From NCBI GenBank assembly GCA_027492255.1, contig JAPUFB010000004.1:210783-274782 (forward strand): a stretch of DNA of 64,000 nucleotides. The letters run 5' to 3'. The translations under genes and the position numbers were made by a program. Position 1 is the stretch's first letter. Every line of letters starts with the position of its first letter. The notes beneath the pieces are model-generated. The model was not told the DNA's origin, did no database searches, and saw only the letters and a program-made list of their open reading frames with translations. The stretch is from Candidatus Saccharimonadota bacterium. Its GTDB lineage: Bacteria > Patescibacteriota > Saccharimonadia > Saccharimonadales > Saccharimonadaceae. Shown here one piece after another: positions 36,095 through 45,089 of this stretch.

Positions 36095-38884
36095 CTATGA
36101 GCAGCCGGTTGTACTGCCACAACTTGTACAGACATAACAGCTGCCTGCGCGTTGTGTAATATTTCCGCAGTTACTACAGAGTGGTGCATTGGCATCCGCT
36201 ACTTTTAGCTCAGCACGAACAGTGCGTAGCGTTGCCTCTTTCGGCTCATCCTTCACGACATCTGCCACGGCAGCGGCTGCTGGTTTTTCAACCGCAACAA
36301 CATCAACCGGTGCTTCATGAACTGTATCGAGCAAGCTAGCTTGTTGAGATTCCATCTCTGCTTCAAGATCTTCAATAGTCGCAAGACCGAGCTCAAGCCT
36401 ATCGTCAAGTGAGAGATACTCCATTGCTAAACGACGGAAGATGTAGTCAATGATGCTTGTTGCTGTCTTGACCTCTGGGTCATCAGTCATACCGAATGGT
36501 GCAAAGTTAGTGTTACTCATACCCTTTACATAGGCCTTGAGTGGTACTCCGTATTGCAATCCATAACTCACTGAACGGCCAAAGGCATCCATGAGACCAG
36601 CCAGTGTTGAGCCCATCTTCGCAACTGTGATAAATATCTCACCTGGAGTTTTATCTTCAAACTCACCAACGGTAACGTATCCCTTAAGATCACTGATACG
36701 GAACTCAATCGTCTTGCTTGTGCGAACACGTGGCATTTCACGACGTTCGTTTGAGCGAACAATCTTTTCAATAACTTTTGGCTCAGCATCCTTCTTGTCT
36801 TTATCCTTTTTGTCGCTGAGTGGTTGACCAATCTTACTCCCGTCACGATAAATCGCAACTGCTTTTAGCCCAAGCTTCCATGCATCAAGATGAAGTTGTT
36901 CAACGTCTTCAACTGTTGCCTCTTTTGGCATATTAACAGTCTTACTGATGGCACCTGACAGAAATGGCTGAACAGCACTCATCATCTTAACGTGACCCAT
37001 ATAGTGGATCGCATTGTCGCCAACCGCACATGAGAAGACGTCTTTATGTTCTTCCTTAAGGTGTGGAGCTCCTTGAACTGTACCGTGTTCATGTATGTAT
37101 GACACGACCTCTTCCGCTTGTTGCTTCGTGTATCCGAGTGTCTTAAGTGCTCGAGGAATCGTCTGATTAACGATAATCATCGAACCACCGCCTACGAGTG
37201 TCTTAAACTTTGTCAGGCTGAAATCAGGCTCAACACCCGTTGTGTCACAGTCCATCATAAAGCCGATCGTACCAGTTGGGGCCAGTACTGTCGCTTGTGA
37301 GTTACGAACACCGTATTTTTCACCAAGTGCCACGGCTTCGTCCCAGGCGCTCATAGCACCGCTGAGCAGTTCTTCGGGCACAAGACTCGCATCGATATCA
37401 CGTACGGCATCACGATGCTTACGAAGTACCCTGTTGACGCTATCTTTGTCTTTAGCATATCCAGCAAATGGTCCAACACGCTTCGCAATACGTGCACTCG
37501 TAGCGTAGGCATGGCCAGTCATGATAGCGGTGAGTGCTGCAGAAAAAGCTCTGCCCTCGTCACTATCATATGGCAGGCCTTTGGCCATCAGTGTTGCGCC
37601 AAGGTTGGCGTAGCCGAGACCAAGCTCTCGGTATGCACGTGAGTTTTTATCAATTGATTCGGTTGGGTATTCACTGTACCCGACAAGAATTTCTTGAGCA
37701 AGGAAGATGATTTCAATTGCATGCTTATAGGCCGCAACATCAAAACTGCCGTCGTTATTCAAGAATTTTAGGAGGTTCAAACTTGCCAAATTACAGGCAG
37801 AGTTATCGAGGTGCATATATTCACTACAAGGATTAGAGCCGTTAATACGACCGGCGCGTGGCGTTGTATGCCAATCGTTGATCGTCGTATCGAATTGCAT
37901 GCCAGGATCAGCGGATTCCCAAGCAGCTTCGGCAATCTCACGAAAGAGCTTACGGGCTTTGAGTGTTTTATAAGACTTTCTGTCTTTCACTCCGAGGAGA
38001 TCCCAGTCTGCATCATTTTCTACCGCATGCATGAAATCATCGGTGACACGCACAGAGTTATTGGCATTCTGATACTGAATCGAGTGGATATCTGAGCCAT
38101 TGAGACTCATATCGAAACCAGCCTCGGCCAACGCGAATGCTTTGCGCTCTTCGCGAGCTTTACACCAGATGAACTCTTCGATGTCAGGGTGATCAACATT
38201 GAGAATCACCATCTTAGCAGCACGACGAGTTTTACCGCCGCTCGCAATAGTACCAGCGCTTGCATCGGCACCACGCATAAAGCTTACTGGGCCAGATGCA
38301 CGACCGCCGCTCGTAGACAGTGTTTCCTTGCTACCACGGATAGCAGAAACATTAACGCCCGCGCCACTACCACCCTTGAAGATCATACCTTCTTCACGGT
38401 ACCAGTTAAGAATACTTGGAAGGGTATCTTCGACCTTCAAGATAAAGCATGCGCTCGCCTGTTGCTTGCGGTCCGGCGTACCAATATTGAACCAAACAGG
38501 GCTATTAAATGATGCGCGCTGGGTTGCAAGAATAGATTTCAATTCTGCATTAAATGTATCGGCTTCTGCCTCGTTTGCGAAATACTCATTTGCAAATCCA
38601 TGACGCGTGACCGTATCAACCACGCGGTTAATAAGATCCTTGAGACCCTTTTCACGGCTCTTCGTGCCCGGTGTGCCATAAAAATATTTTTGCGCAACTA
38701 TATTGATGGCGTTCTGACTCCAGAAGTCAGGAAATTCAGCATCTTGTTGCTCGAATACGATCTCGCCTGTCTGCGGATTCGTAATCTTAGATTCACGCTT
38801 CACCCATGTGAGCCCGTCATACGGATGTGCGCCTTCCTCTGTAAAATAGCGCGCTACAGAAAGCGCGGACACGGTCTGTGCCAT
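36095..38884 (-). CDS. nrdJ: Adenosylcobalamin-dependent ribonucleotide reductase (class II)
   Basis: 929 residues. NPCSEYMHLDNSACNLASLNLL carries the active-site Cys and conserved Asn/Glu; PTGTIGFMMDCDTTGVEPDF is a further family block. The C-terminus ends in a four-Cys zinc element (PLCSNCGN, SCYVCTSC). No second subunit is nearby, as expected for class II. It makes deoxynucleotides without oxygen dependence but needs B12, which such a small genome probably imports. Downstream of nrdR on the same strand. Confidence 0.95.
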   Translation of the reverse strand: MAQTVSALSVARYFTEEGAHPYDGLTWVKRESKITNPQTGEIVFEQQDAEFPDFWSQNAINIVAQKYFYGTPGTKSREKGLKDLINRVVDTVTRHGFANEYFANEAEADTFNAELKSILATQRASFNSPVWFNIGTPDRKQQASACFILKVEDTLPSILNWYREEGMIFKGGSGAGVNVSAIRGSKETLSTSGGRASGPVSFMRGADASAGTIASGGKTRRAAKMVILNVDHPDIEEFIWCKAREERKAFALAEAGFDMSLNGSDIHSIQYQNANNSVRVTDDFMHAVENDADWDLLGVKDRKSYKTLKARKLFREIAEAAWESADPGMQFDTTINDWHTTPRAGRINGSNPCSEYMHLDNSACNLASLNLLKFLNNDGSFDVAAYKHAIEIIFLAQEILVGYSEYPTESIDKNSRAYRELGLGYANLGATLMAKGLPYDSDEGRAFSAALTAIMTGHAYATSARIAKRVGPFAGYAKDKDSVNRVLRKHRDAVRDIDASLVPEELLSGAMSAWDEAVALGEKYGVRNSQATVLAPTGTIGFMMDCDTTGVEPDFSLTKFKTLVGGGSMIIVNQTIPRALKTLGYTKQQAEEVVSYIHEHGTVQGAPHLKEEHKDVFSCAVGDNAIHYMGHVKMMSAVQPFLSGAISKTVNMPKEATVEDVEQLHLDAWKLGLKAVAIYRDGSKIGQPLSDKKDKDKKDAEPKVIEKIVRSNERREMPRVRTSKTIEFRISDLKGYVTVGEFEDKTPGEIFITVAKMGSTLAGLMDAFGRSVSYGLQYGVPLKAYVKGMSNTNFAPFGMTDDPEVKTATSIIDYIFRRLAMEYLSLDDRLELGLATIEDLEAEMESQQASLLDTVHEAPVDVVAVEKPAAAAVADVVKDEPKEATLRTVRAELKVADANAPLCSNCGNITQRAGSCYVCTSCGSTTGCS

Positions 38885-38962
38885 AATATCTACCCTCCTT
38901 ATTTTGAATTTGTTTTAAAAGTGTTTTGGTATTGCACCTAATTAGCACTATTCACAAAGATA

Positions 38963-39427
38963 TCAGGAAGCTTTACGTGCGGCTCGAGCCTCGGCAATCG
39001 TTGCCTCAAACTCCTCTAGCGTCGAAAATCCACGGTAGACACTCGCAAAGCGAACAAATGCGATTTCGTTGTGCGTTGCTAGTCCTTCAAGCACTAGATC
39101 TCCAATTTGCTTGGATGGAATCTCCTGAACCCCTAGTCCGTACAACTTGTCCTCGACTTGGCTTACGATTTGCTCTACCTCTAGATCGGAACGGACGAAT
39201 TTCCCAACTGCTCGCGTAATTGCCGCGAAGAGTTTTTGTCGATCAAACAATTCGCGTTCGCCATTTTTCTTAACGATTGCTAGGTTTGGTCGCTCTATGC
39301 GCTCATACGTCGTATAGCGATGATTGCACGCGAGACAGACTCGTCGCCGTCGAATTGAGTCACCCTCACCAGTTTCCCTGGATTCGACTACTTTTGATTC
39401 TTCTCCCGCACACTTGGGACATTTCAT
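38963..39427 (-). CDS. nrdR: Transcriptional repressor NrdR
   Basis: 154 residues: zinc ribbon MKCPKCAGEESKVVES and CLACNHRYTTYER, then the ATP-cone domain that senses ATP/dATP. It represses ribonucleotide reductase genes. It precedes nrdJ by 78 bases in one probable operon, and box-like sites lie upstream. Confidence 0.95.
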   Translation of the reverse strand: MKCPKCAGEESKVVESRETGEGDSIRRRRVCLACNHRYTTYERIERPNLAIVKKNGERELFDRQKLFAAITRAVGKFVRSDLEVEQIVSQVEDKLYGLGVQEIPSKQIGDLVLEGLATHNEIAFVRFASVYRGFSTLEEFEATIAEARAARKAS

Positions 39428-39497
39428 TACCGTTCATCCTCCTTCATCTGTTAATGGCGCCCTACACCTCCCTAAAGTGTAGCTTCATCTACTATAT

Positions 39498-39545
39498 CCC
39501 CTACATATAGCGCCTGGGAAGTGTATTTTATGCAACATATAGTGC
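39498..39545 (-). promoter_or_regulatory. Two tandem NrdR-box-like sites upstream of nrdR
   Basis: On the minus strand GCACTATATGTTGCAT (39530-39545) and GCGCTATATGTAGGGG (39498-39513) resemble the NrdR box ACACTATATATTGTGT. Their centres are 32 bases apart, about three helical turns, as in known paired NrdR sites. Autoregulation with nrdJ is inferred. Confidence 0.65.
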
Positions 39546-39686
39546 TTCCGTTTATCCTCTTCCCCGTTATTCATAGGTATTATTATAGCAATTTTTACTA
39601 TAGTGCCCAAGTCACGAGCATAAAATACGTACTTCTTCTCAATAAATTTGACTAAACTATAATATTTGTGATATAGTATAAGCACT

Positions 39687-39914
39687 ATGAACCTGCAGCC
39701 TCATGGCAACCGCGCCATCGATATTATCACCGCCCGCTCACGTAAGATTACGAAATCGATCTTGTCATGGAAAGTAAGGCATGGACAAACACATCAACCG
39801 CTAATTGATGTTCTCTACCCTCAACCCGCATCGCAATCGCAAACATTTTTTGCGAAGGTTGAACAAAAACAATCCCACACACCGCCACGCATTGCAAGAC
39901 GCCGCACAAAATAA
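39687..39914 (+). CDS. Small basic protein, unknown
   Basis: 75 residues, very basic, ending PRIARRRTK. TTGACT-18-TATAGT lies upstream with the hexamer nine bases from the ATG, and a strong terminator follows, so a small leaderless gene is credible. Possibly nucleic-acid binding. Confidence 0.5.
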   Translation: MNLQPHGNRAIDIITARSRKITKSILSWKVRHGQTHQPLIDVLYPQPASQSQTFFAKVEQKQSHTPPRIARRRTK

Positions 39915-39948
39915 ATAATCCCATGATCATCATGGGATTATTTATTTT
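39909..39948. terminator. Bidirectional terminator between the small basic gene and ftsZ
   Basis: AAATAAATAATCCCAT pairs with its complement across GATC-type loop, with T-runs on both strands. Confidence 0.85.
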
Positions 39949-39965
39949 AATTGACTATAGAGCTC

Positions 39966-41183
39966 TTAGTCCTTCTTCTTTTTGCGACGAAGGAACGCCG
40001 GTGTGTCGGATTCTTCTTCGTCAACGTTTTGCCAGATTTTCGTGGGGTCATCGTCTTCGGCCGTAAAATGATGTTCGTTCGGCTCATCTGTTTTTGTCAA
40101 ATCAACATTAATCGAACCTACTGCTTCATTCACCTTCTCATCATCAATATCCGTTGATGATGCTTGAAAAGAAGTCTGCGAATCATTTTCTTGTTCGTCG
40201 AATGATGCAACCTGGTCATGGAAATATTGACTATCGAAACCTGTTGCGATAACAGTAATAACAAGTTCGTCTTCCATCTCTGGCTTGAGAGTTGCACCGA
40301 AGATAATATTTGCATCCGGAGCCACGGCGCTAGTGATAATCTCGGCTGCTTCTTCGATCTCACTCATGCTCATATCGTAGCCGCCGGTAACATTGAAGAG
40401 TACACCCTTTGCACCATCAATCGATACTTCGATAAGCGGTGATTCAATTGCTTGCTGAGCAGCTTGTGTTGCACGGTTGTCACCGCTTGCGCGACCAATA
40501 CCCATCAGTGCTGAGCCGGCATTACTCATGATCGCCTTGACGTCAGCAAAGTCGAGGTTAATAAGACCGTGTTCGGTAATTAATTCAGAGATACCCTGGA
40601 CACCCTGTCGCAGAACATCGTCGGCGATCTTAAATGTTTCAAGTAGTGGAGTACGGCGATCAATTGTCTGCAGTAGACGGTCATTAGGAATTGTAATCAG
40701 GGTATCAACATTACGTCCAAGATGAGCGATTGCCCATTCGGCATTTGTCCGTCGCTTCTCACCCTCAAAACTAAATGGTTTTGTTGCAACACCAACTACG
40801 AGTACACCAGCATCTTTAGCGATTTTTGCTACTACATGGCCTGCGCCTGATCCAGTGCCGCCACCTGCACCAATCGTGACGAATGCCATATCAGCGCCTT
40901 GCAGTGCTTCTTTGATTTCATCGATCGATTCTTCAGCGGCCGCCTGTCCTACTTTTGGATCAGCACCAGCACCAAGCCCGCGAGTTGCGTCCTTGCCAAT
41001 ATGTATCTTTACATCTGCTTTTGAATTGTGAAGCGCTTGAGCATCTGTATTAATAGAAATGAATTGAACGCCGGTCAATCCTGCGTCTTTCATACGATTT
41101 ACTGCAGAGCCACCAGCACCGCCAACACCAATAACTTTGATGCTTGCGAAGGCCTGGATATCAGCTGGTTTTATTTCGGGCAT
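39966..41183 (-). CDS. ftsZ: Cell division protein FtsZ
   Basis: 405 residues. The tubulin signature reads [11 protein letters not shown] (the usual form is GGGTGTG), and [17 protein letters not shown] and the C-terminal [10 protein letters not shown] partner-binding tail are present. It forms the division ring. It follows ftsA on the minus strand. Confidence 0.96.
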   Translation of the reverse strand: MPEIKPADIQAFASIKVIGVGGAGGSAVNRMKDAGLTGVQFISINTDAQALHNSKADVKIHIGKDATRGLGAGADPKVGQAAAEESIDEIKEALQGADMAFVTIGAGGGTGSGAGHVVAKIAKDAGVLVVGVATKPFSFEGEKRRTNAEWAIAHLGRNVDTLITIPNDRLLQTIDRRTPLLETFKIADDVLRQGVQGISELITEHGLINLDFADVKAIMSNAGSALMGIGRASGDNRATQAAQQAIESPLIEVSIDGAKGVLFNVTGGYDMSMSEIEEAAEIITSAVAPDANIIFGATLKPEMEDELVITVIATGFDSQYFHDQVASFDEQENDSQTSFQASSTDIDDEKVNEAVGSINVDLTKTDEPNEHHFTAEDDDPTKIWQNVDEEESDTPAFLRRKKKKD

Positions 41184-41280
41184 AATTCCTCCAAAGTTTG
41201 TTCACATTTAGTATACACGTTTTTTATACATGCACCAAGATGTTATACAGACGTTGTAGGTTTATTAAAATGAGCACAAA

Positions 41281-42537
41281 TTATGAACGAATCTTACCAA
41301 ACACCCCTGATAATCTCTGAGTCAATTTTTGAATCATTCCCTCAGACTTCTCGCCCCCGCGTCCTTTTCCTGACATATTTGCTTTAGATTCAGTCGCAAG
41401 ATCGCTCATCATAAGTCCGACTGCTGTTGCGAATTCAGGAGAATTAACTTGGTCTGCCATGCCACCCATGTGCTGAGGTTTTCCGACACGAGCACTGAGC
41501 TTGAGCGCTTCACGAGCATAATCAGCGATACCCTTAAGGTTTGCGCTGCCACCACAGATAACAACCCCGCCTGGTAGTTTTGCTGCGCGACCAATACTTT
41601 TTAGTTCTTTGTTAGCAAGCTCAAAAATCTCTTCCAGTCTTGCATCAACAATCATATCTATATCATCTGTATTAAACTCAAATGTCGATTTGTCCATCTT
41701 CACTTCGACGATCCCGGCCTTACCGCGACGTAAATCAGAGTGAGCAACAGCGTGTTCAAGTTTCACTTTCTCGGCAACATCAAGCTCTGTTCTCAGTCCT
41801 ATAGCTAAATCATTTGTAATATTATTGCCGCCAATCGGTAGCACAGCAACATGTTGCAAATCACCCTCTTCAAACACAACAATATTCGTGGTTGAGGCAC
41901 CAATATCAAGCAGAACAACCCCGTTCTCTTTTTGCTGATCACTGAGGACGGCTGTAGACGCTGCTAAACCGGATAAAATAATGTTATTTGCTACTGTTTC
42001 CGTCATTTCGCAGGTTTTTTCAAGATTCTTAAGATGTGGCCCGAGAGCAGTAATAACATGGGCATCAACCTCAAGACGAACACCCGTCATACCGAGTGGA
42101 TCTTTAATATTCTCCTGACCATCAAGCTGATAGCTACGTGGTGTAACTTCAAGTATTTCGCGGTTTACGGGCAGCTGAACCACTGTGGCGGCATCTTCGA
42201 CGCGCGCGATATCTTCGTCATTAATTTCATGGCCGGTTGCCCCAACTGCGATAACACCCTTACTGCTCATCCCGACGATATGTGAACCATTAATACTGAC
42301 CGAGGCAGTATTAATCTGATGGCCACTCATTCTTTCGGCAGCTTCAAGCGCCTTATCGACAGACTGAGCCGCGTTTACAAGATTAACTACCACTCCCTTA
42401 CGAAGTCCTGTATTTGGCTCATTTGAAACACCGATAATCGTTGGTTTACCTGTTGGATCCTCTAGATGGCCTACAACAACTCGCGTCGTCGAGGTTCCGA
42501 CGTCAAGTCCTACAGCGTATCGCGAAATTTCTTGCAT
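41281..42537 (-). CDS. ftsA: Cell division protein FtsA
   Basis: 418 residues. Actin-fold blocks GLDVGTSTTRVVVG, VLLDIGASTTNIVVFEEG and VVICGGSANLKG, and the C-terminal amphipathic tail (MIQKLTQRLSGVFGKIR) that tethers FtsZ to the membrane. The ATG at 42537 is eight bases after TATACT (leaderless). No ftsQ lies upstream. Confidence 0.95.
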   Translation of the reverse strand: MQEISRYAVGLDVGTSTTRVVVGHLEDPTGKPTIIGVSNEPNTGLRKGVVVNLVNAAQSVDKALEAAERMSGHQINTASVSINGSHIVGMSSKGVIAVGATGHEINDEDIARVEDAATVVQLPVNREILEVTPRSYQLDGQENIKDPLGMTGVRLEVDAHVITALGPHLKNLEKTCEMTETVANNIILSGLAASTAVLSDQQKENGVVLLDIGASTTNIVVFEEGDLQHVAVLPIGGNNITNDLAIGLRTELDVAEKVKLEHAVAHSDLRRGKAGIVEVKMDKSTFEFNTDDIDMIVDARLEEIFELANKELKSIGRAAKLPGGVVICGGSANLKGIADYAREALKLSARVGKPQHMGGMADQVNSPEFATAVGLMMSDLATESKANMSGKGRGGEKSEGMIQKLTQRLSGVFGKIRS

Positions 42538-42579
42538 ATAGAAATAGTATACCAAACTCGTACATTTTTACGGTTATGT

Positions 42580-43341
42580 TTATAGAGAGGTCAGAATCTC
42601 AGCGCCATGTTCTGTAATAAGTACCGTATGTTCAAAGTGCGCGGCCAGGCTACCGTCGGCCGTACGAATCGTCCATCCGTCTGAAGCATCACTGTATACT
42701 TTCTCTCCACCCAGCATCGCCATTGGCTCGATTGCGATTGTTTCACCCGGCTTTAAGAGAACTCCAGTGCCAGCTTGTCCGTAATTTGGTATATCTGGTG
42801 GCATATGCATACGCAGACCTACCCCGTGCCCGACAAGATCCCGTACGATACCAAGATGTCCTTGATGTAGCACCGCCTCGGCAGCAGCACCAATGTCACC
42901 GCTTTTCACCGATCCTTTTATCGCATCAATCGCAGCATAAAGGCTTCGCTCGGTGTATTCGAGTAGTCGTTTTTTATCACCAGCAGGTATTTCGTCGACA
43001 AGCATCGTAAATGCGGCGTCGGTTTTCATCCCTTTGTACGAAATAACTAGGTCAAAACTCACGACATCCCCGCGCTGCAATATGTAATCACTCGGAACGC
43101 CATGTACAACCGCATCATTCGTAGAGATACAAATACTACCCGGAAAATCAACCTCTGGCGTTTTATAGGTAGCCTCAGCTCCAAGCGATTGAATCTCATG
43201 ACCCACCCAATTATCTAGCTCACGTTCGCTAACACCAGCGTGGACTTGTTTTTTTAATCCCTCAAACACTGTCGCGAGCAATACGCCACATTCTCGCATG
43301 GCATCCAGTTGTTCTGGTGTTTTCTTACCGGTATACAGCAT
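42580..43341 (-). CDS. map: Methionine aminopeptidase type I
   Basis: 253 residues. Metal ligands in VSFDLVISYKGMKTDAA, VGHGVG, AIEPMA and EHT are clear. It removes the N-terminal Met. Its start codon overlaps the adk stop codon (TAATG). Confidence 0.95.
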   Translation of the reverse strand: MLYTGKKTPEQLDAMRECGVLLATVFEGLKKQVHAGVSERELDNWVGHEIQSLGAEATYKTPEVDFPGSICISTNDAVVHGVPSDYILQRGDVVSFDLVISYKGMKTDAAFTMLVDEIPAGDKKRLLEYTERSLYAAIDAIKGSVKSGDIGAAAEAVLHQGHLGIVRDLVGHGVGLRMHMPPDIPNYGQAGTGVLLKPGETIAIEPMAMLGGEKVYSDASDGWTIRTADGSLAAHFEHTVLITEHGAEILTSL

Positions 43342-43898
43342 TATTTTCCGTTCGCTACGATTTGTCTGTCAATTAATTCTGCTTCGATCTTGTCATGAAT
43401 TTCGCCAACAGTCCCAACACCATCCATATGAATAATCGGAACATTGAGGTCATTGAAATAGTCTAAGATAGGATAAATTTCACTTCGGTAAATAGTCAGT
43501 CGTCGATCAATAGTCTCAGGAGTGTCATCGGCGCGACCCCGAAGTCGAAGTCGTCGCAATATCTCTTTACGCGGCACTTCAAGAACCACCACTAGCTTAA
43601 TCGCACGGCCATGAGTAGGCTCCATATCTATAAGCCACTTCGCTTGAGCCATCTCCCTTGGGTATCCATCGAGAATAATACTATCGACATCCTTCGCTCG
43701 TACAAGTGCTGATCCCATTACATCACTGATGATTTCCGGCGACACCAACTCACCTGTTTGCATTTCTGCAATCAGTTTTGGGTCTCGCGTATCGCGTAGT
43801 AATTGCCCCGCACTCAGCCATCGCCATCCGTGACGTGCACATAGAATTTGACCCTGGACGCTTTTGCCTGCCCCAGCTGGACCAAAGAAAATAATCAT
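43341..43898 (-). CDS. adk: Adenylate kinase, short form
   Basis: 185 residues with P-loop GPAGAGKS, DGYPREMAQAKWL and RLRLRGRADDTPETIDRRL. The zinc or long LID domain is missing, so this is the short type. It balances ATP, ADP and AMP. It is followed by map with overlapping codons. Confidence 0.93.
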   Translation of the reverse strand: MIIFFGPAGAGKSVQGQILCARHGWRWLSAGQLLRDTRDPKLIAEMQTGELVSPEIISDVMGSALVRAKDVDSIILDGYPREMAQAKWLIDMEPTHGRAIKLVVVLEVPRKEILRRLRLRGRADDTPETIDRRLTIYRSEIYPILDYFNDLNVPIIHMDGVGTVGEIHDKIEAELIDRQIVANGK

Positions 43899-43902
43899 AA
43901 GT

Positions 43903-44358
43903 CTATTGTAACGATTCTTTCACGAGTTTGGCAACCAATGCGCCGTCCGCTGTGTTGCCGAGTTTTGCTTTGACCGCACCAATCACCCGGCCCATATCTT
44001 TCATGCCTTCTGGTTTGAGCTGCTCAACAGCAGCCGCGACTGCTTTTTGAATATCCGCTTCACTCAGTTGCTCGGGAAGATACTGCCCGATAACTTTTTT
44101 CTCGTTTCGTTCTTTATCAGCACTGGCTTGATTACCCCCCTGCTCGAACAATCCGGCAGCTTCATCGCGTTTTTTGGCCTCACGCAGGAAAATTTGTTCA
44201 ATTTCTGTATCATCTAGTCCAGCGTCACGTTTTCCTTTTGCAACCTCTTCATTCAGAATTGCAGCTTTGAGACCTCGTAATGTTTCCACTAAAAAAGCGT
44301 CTCGAGCAAGCATCGCTGTTTTCAGGTCTGCTTCGAGTCGCTGTTTTAGTTCACTCAC
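43903..44358 (-). CDS. yqeY: GatB/YqeY-domain protein
   Basis: 151 residues, GTG start set by AAGGAGG. The YqeY pattern with RDAFLVETLRGLKAAI and GALVAKLVKESL is complete. The family resembles the tail of GatB and may bind tRNA; its role is unsettled. It lies just after rpsU, a common pairing. Confidence 0.9.
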   Translation of the reverse strand: MSELKQRLEADLKTAMLARDAFLVETLRGLKAAILNEEVAKGKRDAGLDDTEIEQIFLREAKKRDEAAGLFEQGGNQASADKERNEKKVIGQYLPEQLSEADIQKAVAAAVEQLKPEGMKDMGRVIGAVKAKLGNTADGALVAKLVKESLQ

Positions 44359-44367
44359 AAGTCCTCC

Positions 44368-44583
44368 TTAACGGGCACTAGTGCGGGTTCGTTGTACTTT
44401 GTCGCCTTTGCGAGCACGACGGATAATCGCCTTTTTACGGCGCTCAGTCTTGCTGATAGGTTTTTCAAAACGCTGACCGGCTTTGACAATCGCCAAAACA
44501 CCGGACTGAACTACTTTGCGGTTAAAACGACGAATAAGATTTTCATTCGCTTCATTGCCATCTTTTCGGGTAACTTGAATCAT
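44368..44583 (-). CDS. rpsU: 30S ribosomal protein S21
   Basis: 71 residues, basic, with NLIRRFNRKVVQSGVL and RKAIIRRARKGDKV. Short, as usual. Co-transcribed with yqeY. Confidence 0.9.
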   Translation of the reverse strand: MIQVTRKDGNEANENLIRRFNRKVVQSGVLAIVKAGQRFEKPISKTERRKKAIIRRARKGDKVQRTRTSAR

Positions 44584-44636
44584 ACTCGTGACATTCTATC
44601 AAAATTTTTACAGAGATACAACTCCTATAAAGAAAT

Positions 44637-44685
44637 TGAGTCTGCCCTAGAAGGAGCAAGGCTCAACTTCCTTAGAACAGACTCA
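44637..44685 (-). terminator. Terminator of the islet gene at 44.7 kb
   Basis: TGAGTCTG/CAGACTCA outer stem with an inner CTAAGGA/TCCTT stem, in the minus-strand direction of the small gene. Confidence 0.65.
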
Positions 44686-44691
44686 TGTGGT

Positions 44692-45018
44692 TCAAGTGGC
44701 GAGTGACTCCTCAAGAAGATCTCTCAGCATCGTCACCAGACTCGATTTCGTGTAATACCCCATCTCAGGATGGACAGAAGATCTGAAATATGAAGGGTAC
44801 TCACTCACGTCAAGAGCCTCAATGTCAACCTTCTGCAGAGCATCTAACCACTCTCGCATCTCATCGCGAGTGAGAGGCTCTTTCCTCATTCGCTCGCTCA
44901 GCTTCGGAAGCACCGGGGAGCCGGACATGACCTCTTCAAGAACCATGACGTCTCCCGCAAGCAGCTGCAGATCCTTACCCTCGGCGCCTTCCATTTTGAT
45001 AATCCAAAAAGCCAACAT
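44692..45018 (-). CDS. Foreign-looking small protein, unknown
   Basis: 108 residues, acidic and helical (MLAFWIIKMEGAEGKDLQLL...). The ATG at 45018 has AAGGTGG eight bases upstream; a GTG at 45030 is possible. G/C-ending codons are more frequent than in neighbours. A TTGCAA-17-AATAAT promoter and a terminator frame it, so it stands alone. Possibly acquired; I recognise no family. Confidence 0.6.
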   Translation of the reverse strand: MLAFWIIKMEGAEGKDLQLLAGDVMVLEEVMSGSPVLPKLSERMRKEPLTRDEMREWLDALQKVDIEALDVSEYPSYFRSSVHPEMGYYTKSSLVTMLRDLLEESLAT

Positions 45019-45089
45019 TCCCTGTACCACCTTTTCGCTAGAAATTTGACTAAAGTGAATTATTAAACACTATTCTATATATTGCAACG

